Shown: positions 24,419 to 35,410 of the stretch, in pieces
Layout: each line of letters begins with the position of its first letter
Position numbering within the stretch: the first letter of the stretch is position 1
From: Polytrichum commune
Taxonomy: Eukaryota > Streptophyta > Polytrichopsida > Polytrichales > Polytrichaceae
DNA: 64,000 nt
Assembly: GCA_950295325.1 (NCBI GenBank)
Contig: OX485808.1
Location: 18,496,527 to 18,560,526 of the forward strand
Direction of reading: 5' to 3'
Program-made: the position numbers and the translations under genes
The notes under the pieces: generated by a model
Seen by the model: only the letters and a program-made list of their open reading frames with translations
Databases searched by the model: none
What the model was told of the DNA's origin: nothing

Positions 24419-24874
24419 TGCAAATGCTGACAAGAATTGAACCAAAATGTTGACCAACACGAAGGCTACAAACACCGGTAAGCTATGGCGTATTGACCTA
24501 CAACGAAGCTGTGGTGGAATTTGAAACCTCAAAGATGCCTTCGGTAATCTAAGTAGCTGTATGTGATGTTCCGAACTATGATATCAGCTCTAAATACTTT
24601 ATTGCAAGGAAGGAGAGCCCGAATGTAAATGAAATGGAAAGAAAATTCGACGGGAAAGTGTTTAGGAATCTGTCTCTCTAGGCTGTGCATGGTGATGAAG
24701 TTGGTGCGATGCGGAAGACACATGGAAGAAGGTTTCTCATGCAAAACCTGAGCCCGCCCGAGGTTTCACGCCAAGTGGCGGGAGCCACGTGGAGAGCCAC
24801 ATGTGATCCACCTGGATATATTATGTCATCGTCCTTTCTTGGCTCATATCCTTGTACAGAGCAGGGAGCATAAT

Positions 24875-26155
24875 ATTTTATGTATTATAGTAGAGGCACC
24901 TATTCCCGATCAGGAGCCCATCTGTAATCTATAGGATACTAGAATTTCAATTAGGTTTGGATTATATTCCGACCCAATCGAAACCAATAGCGTCATAACA
25001 CATGTCCTAGTTTTGAGTGCTAATATGAGGAGGAATGAGAGGTTAAATTAAGCGGTATGGTAGATTCTAGACATTGGTGTTGTGTTCATGCCAATTTTTG
25101 ACTTCAAAATTCATAATAATTTCAAATTAAGGAATAAAATTACCAAATGAAAATTGTAAACCTCTTTATTTCTATCTTCTTCCATGGAATAATTTGCACT
25201 ACCTTATACTTCTCTAAATATGGCGCAAAATCTCTTAAGTGATCGGTTATGGGCGCCTCTACTCTAGGTAATGGACGTCGGGAGCCCCATTACAGGGTGT
25301 AATCAGAATTCACATGGTGAGCCCGTTAGGACAAGCCATGCAGATTCCATTGACATCCGGTAATGGTGTGGTTGGAGTCCATTACTTGACGTGATTGTAG
25401 GTTGTGAGTATCCATCCAACACGTCATGGTTTCATCCAATTTCATCCTTTGTCAGTGGAATTTCAAGAGGAAATTATGGGATGTAAGGAACGTGTAAGAA
25501 ACACATACTATTGAACAACCTACAATTATGCTTTTAGAATTCTTAACCTATGTAGGGGATGGCCACCTTTACACTACACCATATATGGTATTTATAAGTG
25601 TCACGTACACTATGTGCCAAGAGCCTAAACTACATGCCTAGAGATCTCAAAGTGTCATGTCCTCTAGTTGTCAATATAATACTATTCATCAACATAAGTG
25701 ATTTTTTATTTTTAATTAAGACATGTAGCGTAGCACATTGGGATACTTGAGATGATGGTTTTGTGTTTTAGTATGCATTGAGGAAGATAATATTGAGCAA
25801 ACTAATGACAAGTGTCATGTGTTTACATTTTAGTATGCAAGAGGAAGACATTCTTGAGCATATTAATGTCAAGTGTCATTTGTGTGTACCTTAGTCAACT
25901 TGTAGATCGATTGTGTAACTTAGGGGTACACCTCATAATATTGTTGAACAAACTCATGCTGAGATATTAGTAAGCGCACTTGAACGCCAAGTTTCATGAA
26001 GTGACATTGATGGTGAAGTTCTTGAAGAATAGTGTAACCTAGAATACGACTCAAATTAGGGTAAGTGAGACTATTATGCATGTGACACTAAATACCATAG
26101 ATGGTGTGTTGTAGTGATTTCATGAGACACTAGGTAGACAAGGGACATAGAAGTT
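24875..26155. other. intergenic, no gene recognised
   Basis: AT-rich, no long open frame on either strand. Two similar clauses, 'atattgagcaaactaatgac' and 'attcttgagcatattaatgt', each followed by 'aagtgtcat', repeat at about 25790 and 25850, indicating a local 65-bp duplication. Confidence 0.5.
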
Positions 26156-26159
26156 ATGT

Positions 26160-26565
26160 CTAATGTAACGTAGATGGGTCTTAAATGGTTACTTTTTCAA
26201 ATATCCCACTTATCCTAGGATATGAAACACGTACTTAGTATGTGATGGTTAGCAAATCCAAGTCAAGGATTCGGAGATCACATGATTGTCTTAATATTAA
26301 AATATGATATTTGTGCTCATTAAAATGTCATGTAGGTGGAAAACCCCCCTTACTTATGTTGACTTCTATGCTAAGAATGTTTATCATATTTTGAGCACGT
26401 AGTCCAAATTCTTAAAAACACATGTTTCATTGGCATCCGTTCTTGGAGCCACACCTAAATACATGCATTCCATTAGGAAAAATGATCTAACAAGGGTTGT
26501 CTACCTTATGCGGACCTTATCTTGGTCAATTGGACACTTACATTTGAGTGGCATATGTCATGACT
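26160..26565 (-). repeat. dispersed repeat family A, near full-length copy
   Basis: In minus orientation it begins AAGGTAGACAACCC and ends in 'aaccatttaagaccc'. It contains the family blocks for 'gtgctcattaaaatgtcatg', 'gagcacgtagtccaaattct' and 'aaaacacatgtttcattggc'. No coding capacity. Confidence 0.6.
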
Positions 26566-26587
26566 TGCACACGAAATAGGCTAATTA

Positions 26588-26860
26588 GGGCATGTTCACA
26601 TGAGGTCCCAAGTCCCAAGTCCCACTCATATTAGCAAGTCCCAACTTTTGAGCCTCAAGACATCATTAAATGTATGGTTAATTATCATTCAATTTTGATT
26701 TTGATTATTTTATGCAAATTTATTCTCATGACTTGTGTTAAGAGTTGGGATTTTGCTCGACCCGACTCTCAACACAAGGCCTCACCTCCAAAAAACATTT
26801 CCACGTAGGCATCAATGTCGTACTTGGGACTTAGGACTTGGGACCCGTGTGAAGTGGTAA
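26588..26860. mobile_element. MITE with GGGC..TTCACA-type inverted ends
   Basis: Left end GGGCATGTTCACATGAGG followed by TCCCAAGTCCCAAGTCCC. The reverse complement of the right end reads CCACTTCACACGGG followed by TCCCAAGTCCTAAGTCCC. About 270 bp, no ORF. The left flank is TTA, as in the PIF/Harbinger-like elements at 29186 and 55433, but the right flank is decayed. Confidence 0.6.
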
Positions 26861-27937
26861 GTGTAATGTCTCTAAAAAATTAAGAGGAAAATTAAGAGGC
26901 ATGATCCACCCAAACTTGAGCCTATACATTTATAGGAACGAAGAGTTGAAGCTCCCCTCAACTAGTCCTCGAGCATATAGTTAACTAGCTCTCCCTCCAT
27001 GCCTTTGGGTTGAGTTAAGTGCTCTCAACTGATGGTCATTACTTATGAGGTGAGAACATTGTGTAACACCATAGTCCCGACTAGTGGGTAACTCCCTTTT
27101 ACCATTTAGAACTATTCAATATCCAAGGGTGGAGTCCTCTAGTCTTACAAATAGTATAGTTTGGTTGGAATTAGAAATAGCAAAGGTAACTAATGAATAT
27201 ATACATGTTACAGTGTGATGTTACATGTTACAAGAAGAAGAAGAGAGGAGGAAGGCCTTAACCCTAACCCTAACCTCTCAGGCGACGTGGCCGCCTGAGA
27301 GGGCGTCATTTCGGGAAAGGGCTATAGGCCCTCCTCCTCGATAAATACATGTTACATGTCCCAACTTCCATGCTCTCAACGGTTCAAATTGCACGGATTG
27401 ACCTCAAGTCACTTGGAACCCATGTGAACCGGCCCTTAGTGTGACATTTTCAATAGTGTGACTTGGTTGGGTTGACTTGTGGTGGTTGCGAGTTACTTTT
27501 GGTAAAGCCGATTTCACTTATAAACACACAAAGTGATGTGAAGTTATGCGAGGATATCTAATATTGTAGAGGTTTCCACCAACAATTGGCATAAATCCCC
27601 CCATTATGTTGTCCTTGCTTCAGGTTTTTGTTATTATTTATTGCAATAATCTTCATTCTACAAAATCAGGAAAAATTTTGGTCCAATAATATACTCAATA
27701 TTATATGGAAAGAACATATGTTGGAAATTGTAGATTGTCAAGAATCATATATATTCGAATTAAAATTCAATTAGAATGAAAATTTTAAATAAAATCTTGT
27801 AACTCTTATTTGTCCAAGGGTACTTGAGAGGTCATCTCTTGCAAAACGAACTCCTCCTATTGCAAAGAGAATAACCTCTTCATGGCTTAAAAACAAAGGT
27901 CATCTCCATATGAATTTGAGGTGATAAATCCAAAGGT
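26861..27937. other. intergenic with telomere-like word and hairpin
   Basis: No gene seen. CCTTAACCCTAACCCTAACC at 27256-27275 is a short interstitial TTAGGG-like tract. It overlaps a perfect 11-bp stem CCTCTCAGGCG (27274-27284) / CGCCTGAGAGG (27292-27302) with a 7-nt loop. 'atacatgttac' words flank this block (about 27201, 27223 and 27345). Confidence 0.55.
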
Positions 27938-28215
27938 CCGAGATGACCCTAAATTATTGGGTGGTAGTGGAGAGGTACCCATTTCCAAATGGAGTGGTCG
28001 GCGGTTCGAGTCCTGTTGTGAAATCTTCTCTCTACTTGAAGGGAAAAAAACTAGCTACGTAGGTAGGAAGCCAAGAGCCCATCCACCGCAAGATAGGTAG
28101 TAAACCTCACCCTGCACCAAGAGGATTCTTGAGTAGGGTAGGGCCAACATGTTAAATTCACGTCAGATTGCCCAACGTTGGTTATTTATTTGTTTGTTTA
28201 TTTATTTACGTTTTT
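27938..28215 (+). mobile_element. tRNA-derived SINE-like element, copy 1
   Basis: A-box-like TAGTGGAGAGG at 27965-27975 and a perfect B box GGTTCGAGTCC at 28003-28013, 27 nt apart, look like an RNA polymerase III promoter. The body then reads 'tcttctctctacttgaaggg' and the element ends in a (TTTA)n/(TTTG)n-rich tail at about 28180-28240. A second copy at 28862 shares head and body. Structure and dispersion fit a SINE. Confidence 0.6.
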
Positions 28216-28861
28216 ATTTACGTTTTTATTTATGTTAAATCCAACAAGTAAAGTCTCACTTTGAGTTTCCCAAAGAGTCGGCTACAATTGGCCAATAAAT
28301 TGCATTTGTTTATAAATATCACCTTCAAATCTTCTAGGTAGCCTCTTCTTTGTGCTTGTTCAAAGGACCCTAGAATGTATGTAACATTGGGATGGACATT
28401 TGAATGCCTAATCTGAGCAAACATGTTGGTACACAAAAGAACTGTACTCTCAAGTCAATAAATCTAGCCCACGAAAACCTCATACGACGACCACACTTAA
28501 CAAATTCCAAAGCCTACCCAAAACTCCAAATCAATGAAATATAATATCACGAATGACGGATGAAAGTTTGTTATTCTACCTATTATTCAGGATTTAGGAA
28601 ACTTGTGTTTCTTCTAATATTGCTTTAACTTGAGAACTTTGACTTTGGCGGACTCTCCCAATACATGATCCAAATGCCTTGATTTTTGTTTCAATGAATG
28701 GAGTTTAGAGTTGGGTATATGGTCCACATGATTTCATTGAAATGCATGTAGAGGAACTCGCACAAAAGTGTTGAAACATAAGGCATGGTTATTGTGTGGG
28801 CTTTCTTGGAGGCTTACCCATTGATCGATGTACACGATTGCATGTATCTTGAAACCTTCTT
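28216..28861. other. intergenic, no gene recognised
   Basis: No conserved coding sequence on either strand. 'ttttatttacgtttttattt' near 28205-28235 is low complexity. Confidence 0.45.
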
Positions 28862-29020
28862 ACAGATTGGTCCGAGATGACCTTGAACTACAGGATGATG
28901 GTGGAGCGATACCCAAATCTCAAGGAAGAGGTTGGCGGTTTGAATCCCAACTGTGAAACCTCCTCTCTACTTGAGGGAGAACTTGCCAGGTGGTGAACTG
29001 CCTCATGTGCTTTGACGTAG
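28862..29020 (+). mobile_element. tRNA-derived SINE-like element, copy 2 (partial)
   Basis: 'ccgagatgaccttgaactac', then a diverged A box in 'gatggtggagcgatacccaa', B box GGTTTGAATCC at 28937-28947, and 'cctcctctctacttgaggg'. It aligns over about 130 bp to the copy at 27938, then runs into a family A element. Confidence 0.55.
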
Positions 29021-29029
29021 TAGATGTGC

Positions 29030-29800
29030 CTTGGATGGATATTTTTTCTCTCCACAACCATTTCTCATAGAATATGAAACACGCAATTGGTGTGAAGATG
29101 ATTTGTAGATATGGATTGTGTCCTAAGCCATTTGCCTCATAATTCTCATAGCTCATATGAATATCTCGTTCATGATCAAATATTAGGGCCGGTTTACACT
29201 ACGGTGGAGAAGTCCACCGGTCATGAAAAAAAGGGCGTTTCTCAATTGTGATTGGTCGAAAATGCAACTCTTGACCGGTGGGTGTTTACACTAGGTGAAG
29301 AAAACAATGGTGGTGAACTTTTCTCATGGATGATAAAATGACATGGCCACCTACATGGCGGCTTTTTTTGGAGTTGGGCTTCTCCGGAGGAGGAGTTTCT
29401 TGTCCGGCCTCTTGAGGCCGGACAAGAAACTCCTCCTCCGGAGAAGCCCAACTCAATAACAATATTTTATTGCCTTTAATTCTTCTCCGGCACATCCACC
29501 ATTTGCCTCATATAACCATGTCTTGGCCAAGCATTCTTGACCGACCGGAGGCCTTCTCCACCGTAGTGTAAACCGACCCTTAGTGTTCATATAGGTCCCC
29601 CTTTCCCCTCCATCATGTGGACTATTGAACCCATAACAATTAGCAAATTTTTAGCATGTACTTCAATCTTTTTTAAACACATGCCTCCATGGTGCTAGTT
29701 CTTAGATCCACACCTAGCCACATACTTCTTGAATACGGGTGCTGAGATATTGTTGTGTTGGGTTTAGGCACGTCTACCTTATTAACCTACATGTAACCTA
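29030..29800 (-). repeat. dispersed repeat family A, split by a nested MITE
   Basis: The part left of the nested MITE (29030-29182, minus strand) carries 'gagatattcatatgagct', 'gaattatgaggcaaatggct' and 'cgtgtttcatattctatgag'. The right part (29583-29800) carries 'agtccacatgatgg', the 'acacatgcctcc' block and the terminal 'aaggtagacgtgcctaaac'. Removing 29183-29579 rejoins them in the order seen in intact family A copies. Confidence 0.6.
29186..29579. mobile_element. PIF/Harbinger-like MITE with TTA target duplication
   Basis: The TIR GGGCCGGTTTACACTACGG followed by TGGAGAAG is mirrored at the right end (reverse complement GGGTCGGTTTACACTACGG followed by TGGAGAAG). TTA flanks both ends (29183-29185, 29580-29582). 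A TTA duplication and GGG-starting ends fit the PIF/Harbinger (Tourist) type. Inside, 29371-29411 and 29414-29454 form a perfect 41-bp inverted repeat with a 2-nt loop. 394 bp, non-coding. It sits inside a family A repeat. Confidence 0.85.
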
Positions 29801-30520
29801 TTGAGCACCAAGTGCACTTTGGAGCATTATTTTCCTCCACATCAAAATGAAATCCAGCAAGACTTGCGCACAACTATTCTTGAAACATATAAGTATGTCC
29901 ATGTTGAGTCAGGGAACAAGATGATGACATAAGGTGGTGATCTTTAGCTCTTTCCTCCTAAAAGATGGCCCTTTGAGTCATTGGGGTTAAGCTAAAAAAT
30001 TCTCCTTGCTATCTCAATTTGAACATAACACATTACACTTGTATTCAAGCTTGAGGATTGGCCAACATTTTGATACAATGGAATTATCCATAAAGTCTCT
30101 CAAAGAGGGACGAGACCGTGGGTTCGATCCTTCTCTGAGAAAACTTTGTATTAAGAGTTCAGTAGCTCATTGTACGTTGGAGCCCATTTTGAAAGTTGGG
30201 TAAAACTTTTGGGACCTTCTCTTTCTACCTCTCAAACTTTAAGAGAATTTCAGGGTCTAAAATAGGGTACATGTGCACATGGGACCCGCTATCTTTTGAA
30301 TCCCGGATCGACCTATGCAAGGCTAGCTTGGCCCACCCATCCTAATAAGACCAACTATGAACTTGATTTTTAATAGCCCGACACCACTCTTGTGTAAGCT
30401 ACTTTAAAGCATTAAGAAAACTTGGTTGACTTTGTGTTAGTTCTCATAAACTCCAATAAGACCTCCTGGATTCATTTTTTTGAAGCCGATTTTGATATCA
30501 AATTCTCGTAACGTATACAT
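29801..30520. other. intergenic, no gene; one isolated B-box-like word
   Basis: No conserved ORF. GGTTCGATCC at about 30119-30128 in 'gaccgtgggttcgatccttc' matches a tRNA B box, and the nearby DNA could be another tRNA-derived relic, but I see no convincing A box. Confidence 0.4.
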
Positions 30521-30524
30521 GCTT

Positions 30525-31220
30525 GATTTGGTTACTTGCATTAATCGGATACCTATATTTGAGTAGTGGTGTGTGGATCCATAAATGGATATAGAGAAAA
30601 AAAAAACCATGTGTTTTAAAAGGGTTGGACTATATACTCAAAATATATGAACCATTCTAAGCTCGTAGTCAATATTCTTGGGAGAAATTATATGACCATT
30701 CAATGAGCACAATAATCTTCACTTGATAACAAAGAGAATAAAATGTCGAAGTAAATCATCATTATTATTATTTTTTAAATCCATTTGCCATTGACCAAGT
30801 TAAGGTGTGTATCATGAGGAGTGGAAGTGGTGCATTGCCTACGTTATGGTAGGTGGACCATGGAGAGTGGTATAGTGTATGAAAATCAAAGAGGGAACAT
30901 ATATATTTTTTCTTCTTCTTCTTTTAAAATAGAAATTATTGAGCTTATGTTTGTTAAGAATAAGGAAAGTTAGGTACACGAGGGAAATTTATTGTAGAGA
31001 ATCCAGGAGTAGTTTTTTTTGGATGTGGGGCAATGGAATTTTGAGACATTCTAAATTTTGAGACTTTTGAAAATATATAAGATATTCACGCGATCTCCAA
31101 AAACTAAGAGGAAAGTCGTCATTGCCTTCATATGACTTTGTTAAACACCTTGCATTGCTCATGTGTTTCATATCATAAGAGAAGCCGGGTTGGTCGGGAA
31201 AACCAACCCTTTAAGATTCA
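30525..31220 (+). repeat. dispersed repeat family A, interrupted copy
   Basis: The 5' part (30525-30737) has 'ggttacttgcattaatcgga', 'acctatatttgag', 'catgtgttttaaaagggttg' and 'gagcacaataatcttcactt'. The 3' part (about 31078-31220) resumes with 'agatattcacgcgatctcca' and 'gtgtttcatatcataagaga'. About 340 bp of unrelated AT-rich DNA (30738-31077) separate them, so another sequence seems to have inserted. I see no ends for the insert. Confidence 0.55.
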
Positions 31221-31264
31221 CCCATTTGAATGTGCAAGTTTGAGTTCTCACTAGAGCTTGAGGT

Positions 31265-31645
31265 AGATGTGCCTAATTAAGTTACTAATCTTAACCGGAC
31301 GCCTATATTTGAGTGGTATGTGATTTGGTGTGGCTCCAAGATGAGACACCAAGAAAACATATATTCAAAGAATCTAGATCGCTAGTTCAAAATACGATAC
31401 ATATTCTAAACTCAATAGTCATACTAATTGGGAGGGGGGGAAGGGGGGGCGTAAATGACCATTGACTAAGCACAAGTATCTTCACTTTTGGTAATGAATA
31501 TGATATTTATACAAACTCCAAAAATGATGAGGAAAGTGGCTACGGCCTCGATTTGGGTTTGTTAACCATCTTGTACTAATCACGTGTTTCTAAACCCTAG
31601 GAGAAGTTGGGAGAAGCGACCATTTTAAGATCCTTCTACCTCGCA
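31265..31645 (+). repeat. dispersed repeat family A, near full-length copy
   Basis: Starts 'gaggtagatgtgcctaatta', has 'acgcctatatttgagtgg' and 'catactaattgggagg' with an expanded G tract (31431-31449), then 'gatatttatacaaactcc' and ends 'ggagaagcgaccattttaag'. Non-coding. Confidence 0.65.
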
Positions 31646-31904
31646 TTAGAATCCATGGACGACTTCGGAGCCTGGTGCTGCAGTCTGCCAGACGTTGCCG
31701 AGTCCAATTCATGTGTGTTGACCTGGTCTTCATCACACGGTCCCCCCCCCCCCCCCCCCTCACAGCAGTCCTTTTGATAGAGAGACACTTTGGTTTTAGA
31801 TTCTTCTTTCTAGTCCACTTTTAGTAGGCCAAAACCGTCCAACCACTTACAATTCTTTGAACGAGTACTACTGGGGCTATTCGACCCATTCCCTAAAGAT
31901 CACC

Positions 31905-32060
31905 ACCCGAGGTCCCAAACGAGATCTCCATCACCAACCGAGGTCTCAAACGAGATCTCCATCGCATCGAGGTCTCAAACGAGATCTCCATCACCAACCG
32001 AGGTCTCAAACGAGATCTCCATCACCGCCGAGGTCTCGAATGAGATCTCCATCACCGAAG
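31905..32060 (+). repeat. minisatellite, five ~30-bp units
   Basis: The unit 'gaggtctcaaacgagatctc' plus 'catcaccaacc' repeats five times with few changes. It lies in an open frame (31857-32108) that would give Arg/Ser/Pro repeats such as 'RSQTRSPS', and is also open on the minus strand. With no flanking conserved protein I treat it as a tandem repeat, not an RS-domain gene. A C18 homopolymer lies just upstream (31742-31759). Confidence 0.65.
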
Positions 32061-32222
32061 CTTGTGGTCCAAGCCAATTTGTGGAAGCCGCCAAGCAAGG
32101 TAATGTAGGAGTGCCTATATTTGTGGACACTTTGAGCACTGCAAGTCCCTTTGTCTTAATTGAGACAATTTTCCCATATTTTATTTGGATAAATAACTCT
32201 CTTATGAGCATAACGATGCTAA

Positions 32223-33212
32223 GGGCCATTTCACACATGAACCAAGTGTCGTGACCGTGAATTTGCGGGAGCCCAAAAGAAGTGTTCAAAGGCCATCTTA
32301 AGATACTTTCAAAATCATGTAGTGTGGACATGGGTTCCAAAGTGTAGTGTGAAGACATATGTGGCCATGTCCTAGACTGAATGCTATTTCAATGAATTTA
32401 TGTTCATGTGGGGGTCCTCACACATGATACAATGTAATAAATCAACAGTTGTGAGATTTCAGAGTGCCATGGTCTCCCGGTTTTGTGTTAGGCCTACCTC
32501 CAAGAGGTGGGTTTGGAAAATAATCCAAGTGACCATGAAACATGGTCCATATGATGCCATGTAGGAATCCATGTAGCCTTTACATTTATCTTGCATTCAC
32601 CCACTCCGTTAGTCGCTCAAGCACAGTGTGAAGCAGAGCCCTACATTGGGTGCCCATACCCATGCCCATGCCCATACCCACCCATGCCCATGAGTTTTGG
32701 GTGGGCATGGGTGCAATATTATTGTTCATGGGTGGGCATGGGTGGGCATGGCTGCGATATTATTGTTCATGGGTGGGCATGACTGCGATATTATTGTTCA
32801 TGGGTGGGCACGGGTTTGATATTATAATGGGTGGGCATGGGTGGGGCACAATTACACAATCATATAAGACACATTACACAATTACACAATACACATTACA
32901 CAATTTTTGAATACATGGGCGCAATTTGAATAGCATGGGTGGGCATGGGTGGGGCGTGGGTGGGCATGGGTGGGCACATGTCATGCTATGTGTGGGCATG
33001 GGTGGGCATGGGTGCGCACATGTCATGCTATGGGTGGGCATGGGTGGGCATAGGTCACTGCTGATGGGCATGGTCTGGGTATGGGTGCAATTAAAAAGGA
33101 AAATGTTGGGCTCTGGTGTGAAGCGAACTTGGACCAGCTCCGCCTATTCCACCAATGAGAGTGCTTGAAGTGCGATGGTCATGGGCCCTCAATCTCGTGT
33201 GTGAAGTGGCCC
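32223..33212. mobile_element. PIF/Harbinger-like MITE carrying a minisatellite
   Basis: Left end GGGCCATTTCACACATGA; the reverse complement of the right end is GGGCCACTTCACACACGA. TAA flanks both sides (32220-32222, 33213-33215). The ends share the GGGC..TT(C/T)ACA pattern with 29186 and 26588. The 990-bp interior has no transposase; nearly half is the GGGCATGGGT-type minisatellite at 32645-33090. Confidence 0.75.
32645..33090. repeat. GGGCATGGGT / CCCATGCCC minisatellite
   Basis: Decamer-like GGTGGGCATG units, some joined by a spacer 'cgatattattgttcatgggt' (three ~43-bp units at 32705-32815). It starts with the inverted polarity (CCCATACCCATGCCC at 32650) before switching to the G-rich strand near 32697. 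A (ACACATTACACAATT)n-like stretch lies at 32850-32905. The G-rich strand could form G-quadruplexes. Open frames across it (Gly/His/Trp-rich) are repeat artefacts. Confidence 0.8.
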
Positions 33213-33215
33213 TAA

Positions 33216-35059
33216 GATCACATGAATCATAGCATATCCGTTTTTTTAAGAAATGTTCAAAGTCACCAACCTTATTTGACATTTTCCAAGTCAAAATAAT
33301 CCCCTGAAAATGGATAGTGTTCATGATTGACGTTTTCTTCATCTTTAACCAATGAGTTGCATTTTTAGTCCTCAAGTTATATGATTAGTGTTTATGTTGA
33401 AGTATGCACATGTCCACTTTGGGGGTGCGGGAGTAGGTGTTAGAATTGGGGCTACTAACATAATTGGACATTTTCACGTTAATCATATCCATAATCAACA
33501 CATAACCTAAACTTGCATTATGTACCGTTGTCATACACTTGAATTTGTCAAATATATGATTGTGATACAAAGTGTTGGTTCTGGGTGTATAAGTACCTTA
33601 ACCTCTAATTTTTCCAAGAGGGCGTTTTGGTTAAAACAATCAATTTTGGAGATGGATGGGGATGCAAATGAAATCAATTTTCACTCATTTATTGTGTGGC
33701 AAAGATGGTGCACGTTTTTACTTGTGACCCAACAAATGAAATTAAGAATAAAACAAAATTTCCATGAAGACATATTTTCAAAATCACAAATGAGCCTAAA
33801 ATTGGTGTGCAAGTGGTGAATGTTTTCCACCAGTCCAATGCTTTACAAATTTCTTGATAAAAAGAGGTTCTTGTGTTTAAATTTCACTTCTTCCAAAACA
33901 AAAGTTGTAAATAATGTTTCATAGAAGACATTCATGTAAATTATACATGACTTTAACCCTACCATGTCTAAAAACAAATGTAATCTTATCTAAGATGAAA
34001 TTTCACACAAAAATTGCCTCATCATTATGTATAACAAATAAAGCATTGACCCATAGTCATCTCAAATTAGTGTTAGTTTTCACTCAAACTAATGTTTCTT
34101 ATGTATCATCCATGTATAGCCAAATCAACTCTCATGCTTGATACATCATAAACCTACATAGAAGATTGGAACACCAAATACAATAAACTTGAACCTATGT
34201 AATTTTGAATTACATTCAATGTTATTATATTTTAAAACTAAATAAATGATTGTACGGATTTCACCAAGTTACTTGAGAACATCAACCATGTGGGTATGAT
34301 CTTTAGATAGACTCAACAAGTTTCCTTTGTGCAAAGTTTTGAGTGTTCTCTAGTCTTGAAACCTTCATATTATAGCACATGAAGAATGTGTGTCAATACA
34401 ATATGTGTAAAAGGCTTGGACCTTTAATAACTAAGTAATGAGATCTCATGGTCCACCAATGTCTCCAATGTACCATAAGACGGGAGCAAAAGGCGATTGA
34501 AGTAGTGTGTTACTTAGCTTATATATAGACCTAAAACAAACATTGCTAGCACTAAATCAACCTATGTAGGGTTAGTTTTGTAAGTAATCAAGAAAATTTT
34601 GAAACATGTCCCAATTTTCATAATGCTATAGATTAACAAAAAAGAAAAAAGGATCTTTCGTACATATTTCAAAGCTTTGAACGAGCTAATGAACTTCAAG
34701 ATTGATTGATTATTTTTCAAAATCAAACTGATATTATGTAACGCTTGAATTTCAAAAATTAATGCTTTGGCTAGGACATTAGTCCAATATATTACGTTAA
34801 ATTATTTCATTGACGTGGTTCATGTTAATCGCAATTTGCAAATCTTCAAGTATTCCATGAAGAATCATGGTAACTTTGAATAATTTGATAAATGCCATTA
34901 TGATTGGGTGTTGTGGTCCATGATAAAGTTTGCAAATATTTTGAATGTGTTATGATTTATCAATATCATACATATAAATGATAGAACATAGTAAAATATA
35001 ACATTATACTGATGTATGCAAATATTGCATCACATATATATAGTAAATTGAACGTGCTT
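33216..35059. other. intergenic, AT-rich, no gene recognised
   Basis: Strongly AT-rich. Frames at 33520-33819 and 33914-34141 lack recognisable motifs and have AT-driven composition. No TIRs or direct repeats stood out by eye. Confidence 0.5.
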
Positions 35060-35410
35060 AATTCGGTCACTGATCATACTTGTAAACCTATATATTGAGT
35101 GACATGTGTTTTGGTATGGCTTCAAGAATGGATGTCCAAAAGACACATGTTTAAAATATATTAGATTACATGCTCAAAACATGATAATCATTCTAGGCTC
35201 GGTGGTCAAGGTAATTGGGGGGGGGATATGTATGATCATTTAACAAGGACGAACATCTCCATTATGACAATGAATAAGATATTCATTTCAACTCCGAAAA
35301 ATTATTAGGATAGTGGGTTTGGTCCCAATTTGGATTTGCTATTCATGTCATACCAATGGGATGGTTTGTATCCTAGGAGAAGTGGGCTAGTTGGAAAAGT
35401 AACCATTTTA
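35060..35410 (+). repeat. dispersed repeat family A, copy
   Basis: Begins 'gaacgtgcttaattcggtca' and has 'cctatatattgagtgacatg', 'acacatgtttaaaatatatt', 'tcaaggtaattggggggggg', 'aatgaataagatattcattt' and the end 'gtaaccattttagacc'. Again a poly-G tract sits at the 'aattggg' position. Confidence 0.6.

Noticed and set aside
27256..27275. True telomere or chromosome end
   Set aside because: Only about three CCCTAA units, internal, with ordinary DNA on both sides.
31905..32060. Regularly spaced ~30-bp repeats, CRISPR-like at first sight
   Set aside because: Units are contiguous without unique spacers and the host is a plant nuclear genome.
31857..32108. Frame coding for RSQTRSPS-type repeats, resembling an RS splicing-factor domain
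   Set aside because: It is produced by a 30-bp tandem repeat, is also open on the other strand, and has no RRM or other conserved flank.
32591..33168. Gly/His/Trp-rich frames on both strands
   Set aside because: Translation of a minisatellite inside a MITE.
33520..34141. Two adjacent AT-rich frames considered as a gene
   Set aside because: Codon composition follows base composition and no motif or exon phase continuity is present.
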